Assembly: GCA_003021105.1 (NCBI GenBank)
Contig: PXRG01000031.1
Location: 61,138 to 125,137 of the forward strand
Origin: Halobacteriales archaeon QS_1_68_17
GTDB lineage: Archaea > Halobacteriota > Halobacteria > Halobacteriales > Haloarculaceae
Direction: 5' to 3'
DNA: 64,000 nucleotides
Under the pieces are notes generated by a model that did no database searches, was not told where the DNA came from, and worked only from the letters and a program-made list of their open reading frames with translations. Position numbers and translations under genes: made by a program. Below are positions 17,714-25,737 of this stretch, one piece after another; position 1 is the stretch's first letter; every line of letters starts with the position of its first letter.

Positions 17714-18061
17714 CTACTTGTAGTACCGGACCTCGAAGGTCGTACACCCGACGGGAATGTCGTAGGGGCCGTGCTCCATGCCGGGGGTCCGGCAGGCGTA
17801 CATGCCGGCGGTGAACACCTCGTCGAGCGTCTTGTCGATCAGGCCGCCCTCGATGATGTACACCTCCTCGTAGAAGTCGTGGGTCAGCACCTCCTCGGTT
17901 TCGACGCCCGGTTCGAAGTGGATGATGCGGCTGTGGCTGCCGTCCTCGTCCCGGTAGAACACTCTCTCGTAGATCCCGTCGGGGTAGCCCTCGACCGGCT
18001 CCCACCCGACGGGGCTATCGTCGGCTGACGGGTCGAAGAACTCCATGTCTTCGGTTGGCAT
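17714..18061 (-). CDS. Cupin domain protein
   Basis: A 115-aa single-domain cupin. Beta-barrel marks are HSRIIHFEPGVETEEVLTHDFYEEVYIIEGG and the closing GMEHGPYDIPVGC. The metal-binding histidine/glutamate set (His after LT, Glu pair, late His) is plausible. The start chosen is ATG 18061 (MPTEDMEFFDP); an upstream in-frame ATG would overlap the divergent promoter region of the nitrilase gene. Likely a small isomerase, decarboxylase or dioxygenase accessory in the same catabolic group. Confidence 0.85.
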   Translation of the reverse strand: MPTEDMEFFDPSADDSPVGWEPVEGYPDGIYERVFYRDEDGSHSRIIHFEPGVETEEVLTHDFYEEVYIIEGGLIDKTLDEVFTAGMYACRTPGMEHGPYDIPVGCTTFEVRYYK

Positions 18062-18150
18062 ACGTCCCCGACGTTCCCCGCATGAACTATTATACCTTTC
18101 CCCTGGCACCCGGCGGGACGTTTAATGTCGAGCGCCGCGAGCACCCGGAC

Positions 18151-18939
18151 ATGCGACTCGCTTGCGTCCAGCTTTCGCCGGCGGACGACCCCGCCGCGAA
18201 CGTCGAGAAGGCGGAACGGAAGATCCGCGCGGCAGCCGAAAACGGGGCCGACCTCGTTTTGTTGCCCGAGATCTGGAACCTCGGGTACTTCGCGTTCGAC
18301 GACTACGCCGACGGCGCGGAACCGATGGACGGCCCGACGATAGACCGGATGCGAACCCTGGCGGCCGACCTCGACGTCCACCTCCACGCGGGGAGCATCG
18401 TCGAGCGGGACGGCGAGGACCTCCACAACACCAGCGCGCTGATCGACCCCTCGGGGACGGTGCTGGACACCTACCGGAAGATCCACCTCTACGGGTACGG
18501 CTCCCGGGAGCAGGAACTGCTGACGCCCGGCGAGCGGGTCGTCGCCGTCGAGACCGACCTGGCGACGGTCGGGATGACGACCTGCTACGACCTCCGGTTC
18601 CCGGAACTCTACCGGGCGCTGGCCGACCGCGGGGTCGAACTGCTGCTCATCACGTCGGCCTGGCCGATCCCGCGGCTCGAACACTGGCTGATGTTGAACC
18701 GCATGCGCGCCGTCGAGAACCAGGTGTTCCTCGCGGCGGCCAACCTCGTCGGCGACAACCGCGGGGTCGAACTCGCCGGCCACAGCCTGATCGTCGACCC
18801 GTGGGCGACGCCGCTTGCCAACGCGGGCTTCCACGAGCGGACGATCGCCGCCGACCTCGACCTCGGGATGGTCGAGGCGGCACGCGAGGACTTCCCCGCG
18901 CTAGCCGACCGCCGCTTCGAACTGTCCTACGACCTCTGA
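18151..18939 (+). CDS. Carbon-nitrogen hydrolase (nitrilase superfamily)
   Basis: A 262-aa amidase-type enzyme. The Glu-Lys-Cys catalytic triad is visible: Glu40 (VLLPEIWN), Lys110 (TYRKIHLYG) and Cys145 (MTTCYDLRFPELYR). The tail GHSLIVDPWATPLANAG is typical of omega-amidase/carbon-nitrogen hydrolases. It hydrolyses an amide or nitrile carbon-nitrogen bond; the substrate cannot be fixed. A TTTAATG promoter element lies about 30 bases upstream. It closes the catabolic gene group begun by the IclR regulator. Confidence 0.92.
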   Translation: MRLACVQLSPADDPAANVEKAERKIRAAAENGADLVLLPEIWNLGYFAFDDYADGAEPMDGPTIDRMRTLAADLDVHLHAGSIVERDGEDLHNTSALIDPSGTVLDTYRKIHLYGYGSREQELLTPGERVVAVETDLATVGMTTCYDLRFPELYRALADRGVELLLITSAWPIPRLEHWLMLNRMRAVENQVFLAAANLVGDNRGVELAGHSLIVDPWATPLANAGFHERTIAADLDLGMVEAAREDFPALADRRFELSYDL

Positions 18940-19356
18940 CCCGGCCGCGGAGCGCGCCGGCTGGCAATGACAGACAATTATAATTATAATTGCTCGGGGC
19001 CGCCCGCCCGTTTTGTGTTGACTATCCCCGTATATATTCGAAAATAGAGGAATATAGACATAAAAACAGTAATATAAAAACAAATTTTTCAATCAAATAA
19101 AAGTATTATTATGAAGAGGACAGAGTCGATACGAAAGTATATAATTATTTTTATCGACGGTGGCGACGAGGACGGGTGCGGCCGCGGCTGCCGCGGCATC
19201 CCGGCGGTCGGACGGTGCGGCGAGACGTGCCCTGGGTCGATTGCCGTCACGATTGCCGTTACAACCGTACGGTTGTAACGGCTATCCAGGTGTCACTGTC
19301 CGCGACGTCGCATCGACGCTTCACTCGGCCCGCGACGACGCGGCGTCCGCGGGGCC
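18940..19356. other. AT-rich intergenic island before the PTS genes
   Basis: About 420 bases with no secure gene. From about 18970 to 19160 the sequence is strikingly AT-rich (ATTATAATTATAATTG, AATATAAAAACAAATTTTTC) in an otherwise GC-rich genome. A 55-codon frame from ATG 19111 to TAA 19278 (MKRTESIRKYIIIF, later Gly/Cys-rich) crosses the compositional boundary and is doubtful. The region contains the 28-bp palindrome at 19255 and ends at the first short element. Confidence 0.45.
19255..19282. repeat. Perfect 28-bp palindrome (operator or cruciform candidate)
   Basis: The left arm GCCGTTACAACCGT (19255-19268) is followed directly by its exact reverse complement ACGGTTGTAACGGC (19269-19282), with no spacer. 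It lies 77 bases before the short element that ends the EIIA gene. No promoter is obvious next to it, so it may be a cruciform, a former transposon end, or a regulator site; no T-run follows that would make it a classical terminator. Confidence 0.85.
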
Positions 19357-19471
19357 TCATAGTGATTGTTGTGATTGTTTTCGCAACCACGTCACGTGAA
19401 CGGCTGGTTCGCGGGCTGAAGCCCACGAATTGTGACTTCTCGGCGGTAAAGAGTCGCAACAATCAGTATCA
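19357..19471. mobile_element. Short inverted-repeat element, family 1 copy A (with 3-bp TCA duplication)
   Basis: A 109-bp non-coding element (19360-19468) bounded by TCA on both sides (19357-19359 and 19469-19471). Ends are TAGTGATTGTTG and the near-exact inverse CAACAATCAGTA. Inside are CACGTG, a GGGCTGAAGCCC hairpin and CTCGGCGGTAAAGAGTC. The right TCA is, on the minus strand, the TGA stop of the EIIA gene. Copies B and C are at 35876 and 40252. It behaves like a MITE: no transposase, conserved ends, fixed length. Confidence 0.85.
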
Positions 19472-19912
19472 GAGACAGTGTTCGTCGACGAGGCCGAGGA
19501 CCGCGTCGGCGTCGTCCTCGCGGACGGCCCGGACGAACGCGGGGTCCTGGAACAGGTTCACCAGGTTCGAGAGGAAAGCGGTGTATCCGTCGCTGTCGCC
19601 CGCGAGCAACAGCAACACGGCCTCGGCCTGGACCGTCTCGTCGGGATCGTCCATGCTGGCGAACCCGACCGGGGCCGGGGGGAGGCCGAGTATCACCGCC
19701 TCCTCGACGACGTGCTCCGGGTCGGCGTGCGGAATCGCGATGCCGAACGACTCCGTCGGGATCGAGAGGCCGGTCGGGAACTCCGCCTCGCGTTCGAGGA
19801 TGGCCGAGACGTACCCCTCCTCCGCGTACCCGCGCTCGACGGCGTGGTGCCCGAGTTCGCGGAGTACCGACTCCGCAGACTCGCCAGTTACGCTGGCGTA
19901 CTTCGTATGCAT
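19469..19912 (-). CDS. PTS EIIA component (fructose/galactitol-type)
   Basis: Cytoplasmic phosphocarrier that passes phosphate from HPr to EIIB. A 147-aa EIIA-2 domain with active-site His62 in GIAIPHADPEHV and the preceding LSIPTESFG; LPPAPVGFASMDD and VQAEAVLLLLAGDSDGY follow. Start ATG 19912 (MHTKYASVTGES). It is divergent from EIIB across a 104-base gap holding TATA-like sequences for both directions. Its TGA stop coincides with the 3-bp target duplication of a short inverted-repeat element. Confidence 0.92.
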   Translation of the reverse strand: MHTKYASVTGESAESVLRELGHHAVERGYAEEGYVSAILEREAEFPTGLSIPTESFGIAIPHADPEHVVEEAVILGLPPAPVGFASMDDPDETVQAEAVLLLLAGDSDGYTAFLSNLVNLFQDPAFVRAVREDDADAVLGLVDEHCL

Positions 19913-20016
19913 TACTCGCCCGTTGCGTGCCGACGGGTAATATAGCCGATGGTTCCTCGCCCGACCCGGGCAAAAGTTTTTTATGAGAATTGTGACAACT
20001 ATATACTGGTACACTC

Positions 20017-20319
20017 ATGGTGGATTCGAAGAACATCCTGATCGTCTGTGGGACATCGGTAGCGACCTCGACGGTCGTCAAGGAGAAACTCAAGGAGGAA
20101 CTGCCCGGCTACGGCGTCGAGGTCGGGACCCTGACGAAGGCGAAGGCGACTGAGGCCCCGAGCAAGGCCAGGACCGGCAGCTACGACCTCGTGGTGGCCA
20201 CGACCTCGCTCAACGAGAGCCAGTTCGACATCCCGGTCATCACGACCCAGGCGTTCATGACGGGTGTGGGGGAGGACGACGTCCTCGAAGAGATCGCCGA
20301 GACGCTCACGAACTCCTGA
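20017..20319 (+). CDS. PTS EIIB component (galactitol-type GatB)
   Basis: A 100-aa EIIB domain; Cys11 in ILIVCGTSVATSTVV is the phosphorylated cysteine of the GatB-like family. It takes phosphate from EIIA and gives it to the sugar bound by EIIC. AAAAGTTTTTTATGAG about 40 bases upstream is a strong TATA region. EIIC follows after 180 bases in the same direction. Confidence 0.92.
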   Translation: MVDSKNILIVCGTSVATSTVVKEKLKEELPGYGVEVGTLTKAKATEAPSKARTGSYDLVVATTSLNESQFDIPVITTQAFMTGVGEDDVLEEIAETLTNS

Positions 20320-20499
20320 TCGTCGGTCGCGGCATCCCCGCCGACTCGCTCGGGGGGTCGGCCCGTCGTTTCGTCGGTCGGCGAGCCACGCGTGGCTATT
20401 TCGTGCCGGACCCCGACCGGCGGCTCGTTCGACTTTCCACTCACGAACGGCGTTTTCGCTCCCCGACTTCCCGGTCCCTACCATCAATTTTTATTAGGG

Positions 20500-22089
20500 A
20501 TGACCATCGTTGTTCGACTGGGTGTTCGATCAGTGATACCCGTAGCTCCACTGCAGGCAGGAGGCTTCGAGGCGTTCGCACAGACATTGAACAACATGAT
20601 CCAGGGGTTCGGCGTCCAGGTGTTGTTGCCGATCGTCATCTTCTTCATGGCGCTGGGGTTCCGCGTCGAGCCCAGTAAAGCAGCCAAGTCGTCGATCCTG
20701 ATCGGCGTGGGGTTCGTCGGCATCAACCTGCTCATTTTCGACATGTTCATGCCCGAAATCACGCCCCTGGGCCAGCAGATGGTCGAGGCGGTCGGAATTT
20801 CGCTGCCGGCTGTCGACGTGGGGTGGCCGGCGGCCGCGGCGATCGCGTTCGGCGTCGCCAAACTCGGCGTGCTGGTGATCCCGATATTCGTCGGGTTGAA
20901 CCTGTTGCTGTACGTGATCGGGTTCACCTTCACGCTCGACGTGGACGTCTGGAACTACTGGCACTTCGCCTTCATCGCCGGGCTGGTCTACTTCGCAACG
21001 AACAACTGGCCGCTCGCGATGGGGATGGGGCTATTGCTGGGCGTGTTCGTGCTCGTCGGCGCCGACTGGTTCCAGCCGGCCATCGAGGAGACCTTCGACA
21101 TGACGGGGATTTCCATCCCGCACGGGGCCTCGCTGCCCTACGCGATCGCCGCGATCCCGATCCACGAGGTCGTCAAGCGGATCCCCGGCGTCGGATCGAC
21201 CACCTGGGACTCCGAGACGATCCGGGACAAGTTCGGCGTGTTCGGCGAACCCGTCTCCATCGGGGTCATCCTCGGCATCCTGCTCGGCATCGGCGCGAAC
21301 ACCGGCTCGCTGGGGACCCTGGAGGCGTGGTACACCATCCTCGGTGCCGGGATCACGTTCGCCGCCGCGATGCACATCCTGCCGATGATGGTCGGCATCC
21401 TCATGGAGGGGCTGACGCCGCTGTCGGAGTCGATCCGGGAGACGATGACCAGCCGGTTCGAGGACCGCGACATCGCCATCGGGCTCGATTCGGCGATCCT
21501 CATCGGCCACGAGGCGACCATCGCCGCGAGCCTGATCATCGTTCCCATCGCTATCCTGATGAGCATCGTGTTGCCGGGTAACGACGTGCTGTGGGGCGTC
21601 GACCTGGCGACGTTCCCGTTCCTGTTTGCGATGATGGTGCCGTTGATGGACGGCGACGTCGTCAAGATGGTCATCACCGGCGTCATTCTGCTCGTCCCGG
21701 TCCACTACATCGCGGGCGCGATCGCCCCGCTTTTGACCGAGACGGCGGCCAACGCCGGCTTCGACACGGGCGAGAACGCGCTCATCACCTCACCCGTCGC
21801 GGACGCGGGCACGCCCGCGACCGCGCTGTTTGCGATCCCGTCCCAGGAGGCCGGCCTGACGGGTGCCTACCTCAGCCTCGTGCTCGGCGTCGTCCTCGTG
21901 CTCGCGATCTGGCTGGCGCTCAGGCTCTGGCCCGCCAAGATGTACATGGTCGCCGGCGCGTCCGAGGAGAAGGCCATGGAGATGGTCAAGCGCCGCCACA
22001 TGGGCGGGTCCGCGGGTATCCTCCCCACGAAGATCGGGGAACCCATCGACGCCGACCAGCTCCCCGAGGACGTCGCCGAATCCGACTGA
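20500..22089 (+). CDS. PTS EIIC permease (galactitol-type GatC)
   Basis: A 529-aa membrane transporter with about 10-12 helices. NNMIQGFGVQVLLPIVIFFMALGF, LIGVGFVGINLLIFDMFMP and the conserved GHEATIAASLIIVP segment identify the GatC family, which takes up a polyol or sugar while EIIB phosphorylates it. The substrate is not known. A TATA-like TTTTTATTAG (20489-20497) is immediately before ATG 20500, so the true start may be GTG 20533 (VIPVAPLQAGG), downstream of the expected transcript start. Confidence 0.9.
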   Translation: MTIVVRLGVRSVIPVAPLQAGGFEAFAQTLNNMIQGFGVQVLLPIVIFFMALGFRVEPSKAAKSSILIGVGFVGINLLIFDMFMPEITPLGQQMVEAVGISLPAVDVGWPAAAAIAFGVAKLGVLVIPIFVGLNLLLYVIGFTFTLDVDVWNYWHFAFIAGLVYFATNNWPLAMGMGLLLGVFVLVGADWFQPAIEETFDMTGISIPHGASLPYAIAAIPIHEVVKRIPGVGSTTWDSETIRDKFGVFGEPVSIGVILGILLGIGANTGSLGTLEAWYTILGAGITFAAAMHILPMMVGILMEGLTPLSESIRETMTSRFEDRDIAIGLDSAILIGHEATIAASLIIVPIAILMSIVLPGNDVLWGVDLATFPFLFAMMVPLMDGDVVKMVITGVILLVPVHYIAGAIAPLLTETAANAGFDTGENALITSPVADAGTPATALFAIPSQEAGLTGAYLSLVLGVVLVLAIWLALRLWPAKMYMVAGASEEKAMEMVKRRHMGGSAGILPTKIGEPIDADQLPEDVAESD

Positions 22090-22363
22090 CGCCGTCGCGG
22101 CTGGGTTTCCGTTTTTAGCACTGGAACGGGCATTGGGAGCGGTCGGTCCCGGTCCGTGACGGCCTACCTCGTTTGCCAGACGACGCCGGCGGAATCCCGC
22201 GATCGGCGTCTTCTCGCTCCCCGGTAGCTCGGCGGAACCAGGCGTACCAGTCCCTCACGCCGGACAGAAACGGACGCGCGTGACGAACGGTTTCCCGACC
22301 ATCCTCGGCCCTTGAGATATATTTTCATCGATAAAAAATAATATATAGAAGAAACATGTTACA

Positions 22364-22672
22364 ATGCCCATGGTAGGTGAAAACGTACGCGGTACGATCA
22401 TGGCAGCGCTGGTGGCACTGATGGCTATCACGGTCGGTTTCGGGACGGCACCGGCCACAGCGGACGACCCGTACGACTGCGGGGAGGACGAATACGTGGG
22501 CGCGCCTACTGGGGACAACGTGGGGGACTACGACGACCCCTGTGAGGAGGGGACCGACACGAGCGGAAGCGACGCCTGTTCCCCGTCGCCAGTCTACGTC
22601 GCTGGAGGGGTCATCTGGAAGGCGACGTGCGAGATCGGCCAGGTGCTCGCCGAAACCACCGGCGCCAGGTAG
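22364..22672 (+). CDS. Small secreted protein with four cysteines, next to the PTS
   Basis: A 102-aa protein with a Sec-type signal peptide (NVRGTIMAALVALMAITVGF, cleavage likely after ATA, near residue 33). The mature part is acidic, about 70 aa, and has four cysteines (YDCGED, DDPCEEG, SDACSPS, KATCEIG). An AT-rich promoter with ATATATTTTCATCG and AATAATATATAG precedes it. I recognise no family. It could be an exported peptide with disulfides or a metal site; the position suggests regulation with the PTS genes but that is unproven. Confidence 0.65.
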   Translation: MPMVGENVRGTIMAALVALMAITVGFGTAPATADDPYDCGEDEYVGAPTGDNVGDYDDPCEEGTDTSGSDACSPSPVYVAGGVIWKATCEIGQVLAETTGAR

Positions 22673-22875
22673 CGGGCCGTTCCGACCGCCCGGGACAAGC
22701 GATCCCGACCATTTTTCATTTCGACGGGTGCGCCGCCCGAGCCGGCGGTCTCCAGTTCCCGCTCTCCCGGACGGGACACCCGCCGACGAAACCGCATAGA
22801 GGGCGGGCGAGCATCCCCGTCCTCGCGCGCGGCCGCCGGGAGATTTAGTTGTACGTAGCGCAAAGATTCGGGCAA

Positions 22876-23490
22876 ATGGAATACACCACGCGGTTGCCGG
22901 CGGCCCACCTCGGGGGCGAGGCGATAGCCGCCCTCGAGGACGTCCTCCGCGCCGACTGTACCGCGCCGGAACTGGCGGTGGAACTCGACCACGGGTCGGT
23001 CACGTACTGTTACTCCTCGCTGCGTGCGGTCCGCGACGACGCGACGCTGCCCGACGTCGTCGGCTCCTTCGCGGTCAGCCTGACCGCCCGCGAGGGGGAG
23101 GTCGAACTCGTCGCCGACGACCGGGAAAACGAGTTCCGCATGCGGCTGTCCGGCGACCGCGAGTGGGTCGACGCCAAGCGACGGTCGATCGAAGAGTTCT
23201 TCGGGACCTACGGCGCGTCGGTGCGGACCTTCCTCGAACGCTACCTGGCGTTCTGTCTGGGGTTCGCCGCGCTGGGGTTCGGCCTGCTCGTCTACTACGG
23301 CGGGTTCGGCGCGCTCGTCGGGATGCGGTCGCCGGTCGACTCGGTCCTGTTCGCCAGCCTCGCGCTGATCGGCGGCGGCGTCCTCCATCTGGTGTTGAAC
23401 TGGCTCTACCCCTACGCCCTGCTGGTCACGTCCGGCCGCGCCGGTTCGCGCCCCGTGTACCTCGGACCCGGGGCCCGGCGGTCCAACTAG
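22876..23490 (+). CDS. Membrane-anchored hypothetical protein
   Basis: A 204-aa protein: a soluble N-terminal domain (MEYTTRLPAAHLGGEAIAAL, then FAVSLTAREGEVELVADDRE) of about 125 residues, followed by two transmembrane helices (LAFCLGFAALGFGLLVYYGG and SVLFASLALIGGGVLHLVL). Start ATG 22876 lies about 30 bases after a TTTAGTTG TATA-like element; a TTG at 22849 is also in frame. Its 3' end overlaps the convergent 63-aa gene by 4 bases. No family recognised. Confidence 0.7.
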   Translation: MEYTTRLPAAHLGGEAIAALEDVLRADCTAPELAVELDHGSVTYCYSSLRAVRDDATLPDVVGSFAVSLTAREGEVELVADDRENEFRMRLSGDREWVDAKRRSIEEFFGTYGASVRTFLERYLAFCLGFAALGFGLLVYYGGFGALVGMRSPVDSVLFASLALIGGGVLHLVLNWLYPYALLVTSGRAGSRPVYLGPGARRSN

Positions 23491-23678
23491 TCGTAGGGGT
23501 TTCGCAACGCTTCGAGCAGTTCCGACATCGTCAGCTGGTCCCGGCGGCCGTCGATCTCGTTTTCGACGGCGGTTCGAACCAGGTCCTCCATCCCCTCGTA
23601 CTCCTCGTCTGCGACCGCCCGCCACTCCCGGTAGGTGGACGCGTCCACGCTGACGGTCACCTCGCGCCGGTCGCTCAT
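23487..23678 (-). CDS. Small ribbon-helix-helix-like protein coupled to PTS EI
   Basis: A 63-aa protein starting MSDRREVTVSVDASTYREWR. A beta strand (EVTVSVD) followed by two helices fits a CopG/MetJ-type ribbon-helix-helix DNA-binding fold. Its ATG overlaps the TGA of the EI gene as ATGA, so it is translated as the distal gene of the EI operon. It could be a local repressor of the PTS genes; an antitoxin role is less likely because no toxin gene is adjacent. Confidence 0.7.
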   Translation of the reverse strand: MSDRREVTVSVDASTYREWRAVADEEYEGMEDLVRTAVENEIDGRRDQLTMSELLEALRNPYD

Positions 23679-25339
23679 TCCTCGTCCCCGCCGTCGGCCA
23701 GCACCGCCTCGACCTCCGCGAGCGTCTCGGCGGCCAGTGCGCGCTCGGCCAGCGTTTCCGCCTGCCTCGCGTCGGTCGCCGCGACCGCGGCCTTGACCTC
23801 GGGGATCGTCACGGCGCTCATGCTGAGTTCGTCCAGGCCGAGACCGACCAGCAGTTCGGCGAGGTCGGGGTCGCCGGCCATCTCGCCGCACATCCCGACC
23901 CAGGCACCGCCCTCGTGGCCGGCCCGGACCGTCCGGTCGATGGCCCGCAACACCGCGGGGTGGCGCGGGTCGTGGTAGTCCGCGAGGCGGTCGTCGTCGC
24001 GGGCGGCCGCCATCACGTACTGGGTGAGGTCGTTCGTGCCGATGCTGAGGAAGTCGACCCGCTCGGCCAGTTCCCGGGCGAGGAACGCCGACGCCGGGGT
24101 CTCGACCATCGCACCCAGTTCCGGCATCCGGTAGGCGACGCCTTCGTCGTCGAGCGCGTCCGCGACGGCCTCGACGCGGTCGACCGCGGCCGTCAGGTCC
24201 CCGACGGTCGAGACGAGCGGGAACATCACCGCCAGGCCGTCGCCGGCGTCGGTCGCCGCGGCCCGGAGCAGTGCGCGCACCTGCGTCTCGAAGAGGTCCG
24301 CCCGCTCCCCGGGCGACAGCCTGACCCCGCGCACGCCCAGAAACGGGTTCGCACCCGCCGCGACGTCGAGGTAGGGGATCGGCTTGTCGCCGCCGACGTC
24401 GAGCGTCCGGACGACGACGCGTCCCCCGTCGAACCGGTCGAGCACCTCGACGAACGCCTCGTACTGCTCGTCCTCCGACGGGGGCGACTCGCGGTCGAGG
24501 AAGAAAAACTCCATCCGGAACAGCCCGACGCCGTCGGCTCCCTGCTCGACGGCCCCGCGGGCCTCGGCGGGCGTGCCGACGTTGGCCGCCACCTCGACCG
24601 CCCGACCGTCGGCCGTCTCGACCGGTTCGTGGCGCACCGGGACCGCGCGGCCGCCCCGGGCCGCCGCCCGTCGCTGTTCGGAGGGACGGACGACCACCTC
24701 GCCGGCGTCGCCGTCGACGGCGACCGCGACGCCGTCCGGGATCGACGCGACGGCGTCCCCGACGCTCACGACCGCCGGGATGCCCAGCGACCGGGCCATG
24801 ATGGCGGCGTGGGAGGTCCGCCCGCCGGTCGCGGTCACGAACCCCGCCACGCTGTCGGGATCGAGCTGTGCGGTGTCGGCGGGCCCGAGCCGCGGTGCGA
24901 CCACGACCGATCCCGCCGGGAGCGCCGAGAGGTCCGCGGCCTCCCGGTCGAGGAGGTGCCTGAGGAGGCGGTCGCGGACCTCCCGGAGGTCGTCGGTCCG
25001 TTCGGCCATCAGGCCGCCGGCCGCCTCGAACTGGTCGATCGCGCCCGCGAACGCGCGGTCGACCGCGTGTTCGGCCGGCAGTCCCTCGCGGACAGCCTCC
25101 TCGACGCGCCCGGCGATCTCCGGGTCGTCGAGAAACTGGCGGTGGGCGTCGAATATCTCGGCCTCCTCCTCGCCGGCGCGGTCGGCGGTCCGCTCGCGCT
25201 CGGCCGCGACCGTCTCCGGGTCCGGCGGCTCGGGCAGCGAGAGCCCCGCGTCCGGATCGTACCTGACGGCCGCCCCGACCCCCGACAGCGGCGTCACGCC
25301 GGTCCCGTCGAGGACCTGCTCCTCGCGTCCCTCTGTCAT
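23675..25339 (-). CDS. ptsI: Phosphoenolpyruvate-protein phosphotransferase, PTS enzyme I
   Basis: The first PTS phosphate carrier: takes phosphate from PEP and gives it to HPr. A 554-aa cytoplasmic enzyme with N-terminal HPr-binding and phosphohistidine domains (active His177 in GGRTSHAAIMARSLGIPAVV) and a C-terminal PEP-binding barrel (RTLDVGGDKPIPYL, PELGAMVETPAS, LSIGTNDLTQYVMA, and GMCGEMAGD with the catalytic Cys). Start ATG 25339 (MTEGREEQVLDG). Followed by a coupled ribbon-helix-helix gene. HPr lies 3 kb away, beyond sph3 and rdfA. Confidence 0.94.
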   Translation of the reverse strand: MTEGREEQVLDGTGVTPLSGVGAAVRYDPDAGLSLPEPPDPETVAAERERTADRAGEEEAEIFDAHRQFLDDPEIAGRVEEAVREGLPAEHAVDRAFAGAIDQFEAAGGLMAERTDDLREVRDRLLRHLLDREAADLSALPAGSVVVAPRLGPADTAQLDPDSVAGFVTATGGRTSHAAIMARSLGIPAVVSVGDAVASIPDGVAVAVDGDAGEVVVRPSEQRRAAARGGRAVPVRHEPVETADGRAVEVAANVGTPAEARGAVEQGADGVGLFRMEFFFLDRESPPSEDEQYEAFVEVLDRFDGGRVVVRTLDVGGDKPIPYLDVAAGANPFLGVRGVRLSPGERADLFETQVRALLRAAATDAGDGLAVMFPLVSTVGDLTAAVDRVEAVADALDDEGVAYRMPELGAMVETPASAFLARELAERVDFLSIGTNDLTQYVMAAARDDDRLADYHDPRHPAVLRAIDRTVRAGHEGGAWVGMCGEMAGDPDLAELLVGLGLDELSMSAVTIPEVKAAVAATDARQAETLAERALAAETLAEVEAVLADGGDEE

Positions 25340-25623
25340 GATTCGTCGCCCCCCGCGGATGGCTTGGCAGTCCCGGTGCGAGCGTCCGACACGGCCGGCT
25401 GGTCTGTGTGTACAGTCATGCGTGTCGTCGACCCTTTCCCCGTCATACAGAGCGATTGCGTATAAATTTTCACACCGCGAGGCGATCCGCTCCCGCTTCC
25501 GCCCGGGCGTCTGCCCCCGGCGGTTCGGGTGTGGGCGACCCGCGATCTCCGGCGGTTCGGCTGTCGGTGACTCGTGGTTTCCGGCAGTTCGGACGCCGGC
25601 GAGCCGGCGGTCGCTCCCGTGGG

Positions 25624-25737
25624 TCATACTGGTGGCTGTAAGTACGTGAAAACTCGAATTGAGAATCCAGGCGGAAAGAGTCTGTCTCCGCAGATAGCAG
25701 AGACTGGTGAGTAAAAGAATGACAGCCACCAGTATCA
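25624..25737. mobile_element. Short inverted-repeat element, family 2 (with 3-bp TCA duplication)
   Basis: A 108-bp element (25627-25734) bounded by TCA at 25624-25626 and 25735-25737. The ends are a perfect 13-bp inverted repeat, TACTGGTGGCTGT and ACAGCCACCAGTA. The interior differs completely from the family 1 elements in this window, yet length and duplication match. The right TCA supplies, on the minus strand, the TGA stop of the sph3 gene. Confidence 0.85.

Noticed and set aside
19111..19278. 55-codon frame MKRTESIRKYIIIF... in the AT-rich island
   Set aside because: Crosses a sharp composition boundary and ends inside the 28-bp palindrome; kept only as a low-interest observation.
23487..23678. 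Toxin-antitoxin reading of the small ribbon-helix-helix gene
   Set aside because: No toxin-like gene is adjacent; the neighbour is PTS EI.
24384..25649. Plus-strand frames antisense to EI (421 and 516 codons)
   Set aside because: Ser/Arg-rich antisense shadow of ptsI with no recognisable motif.
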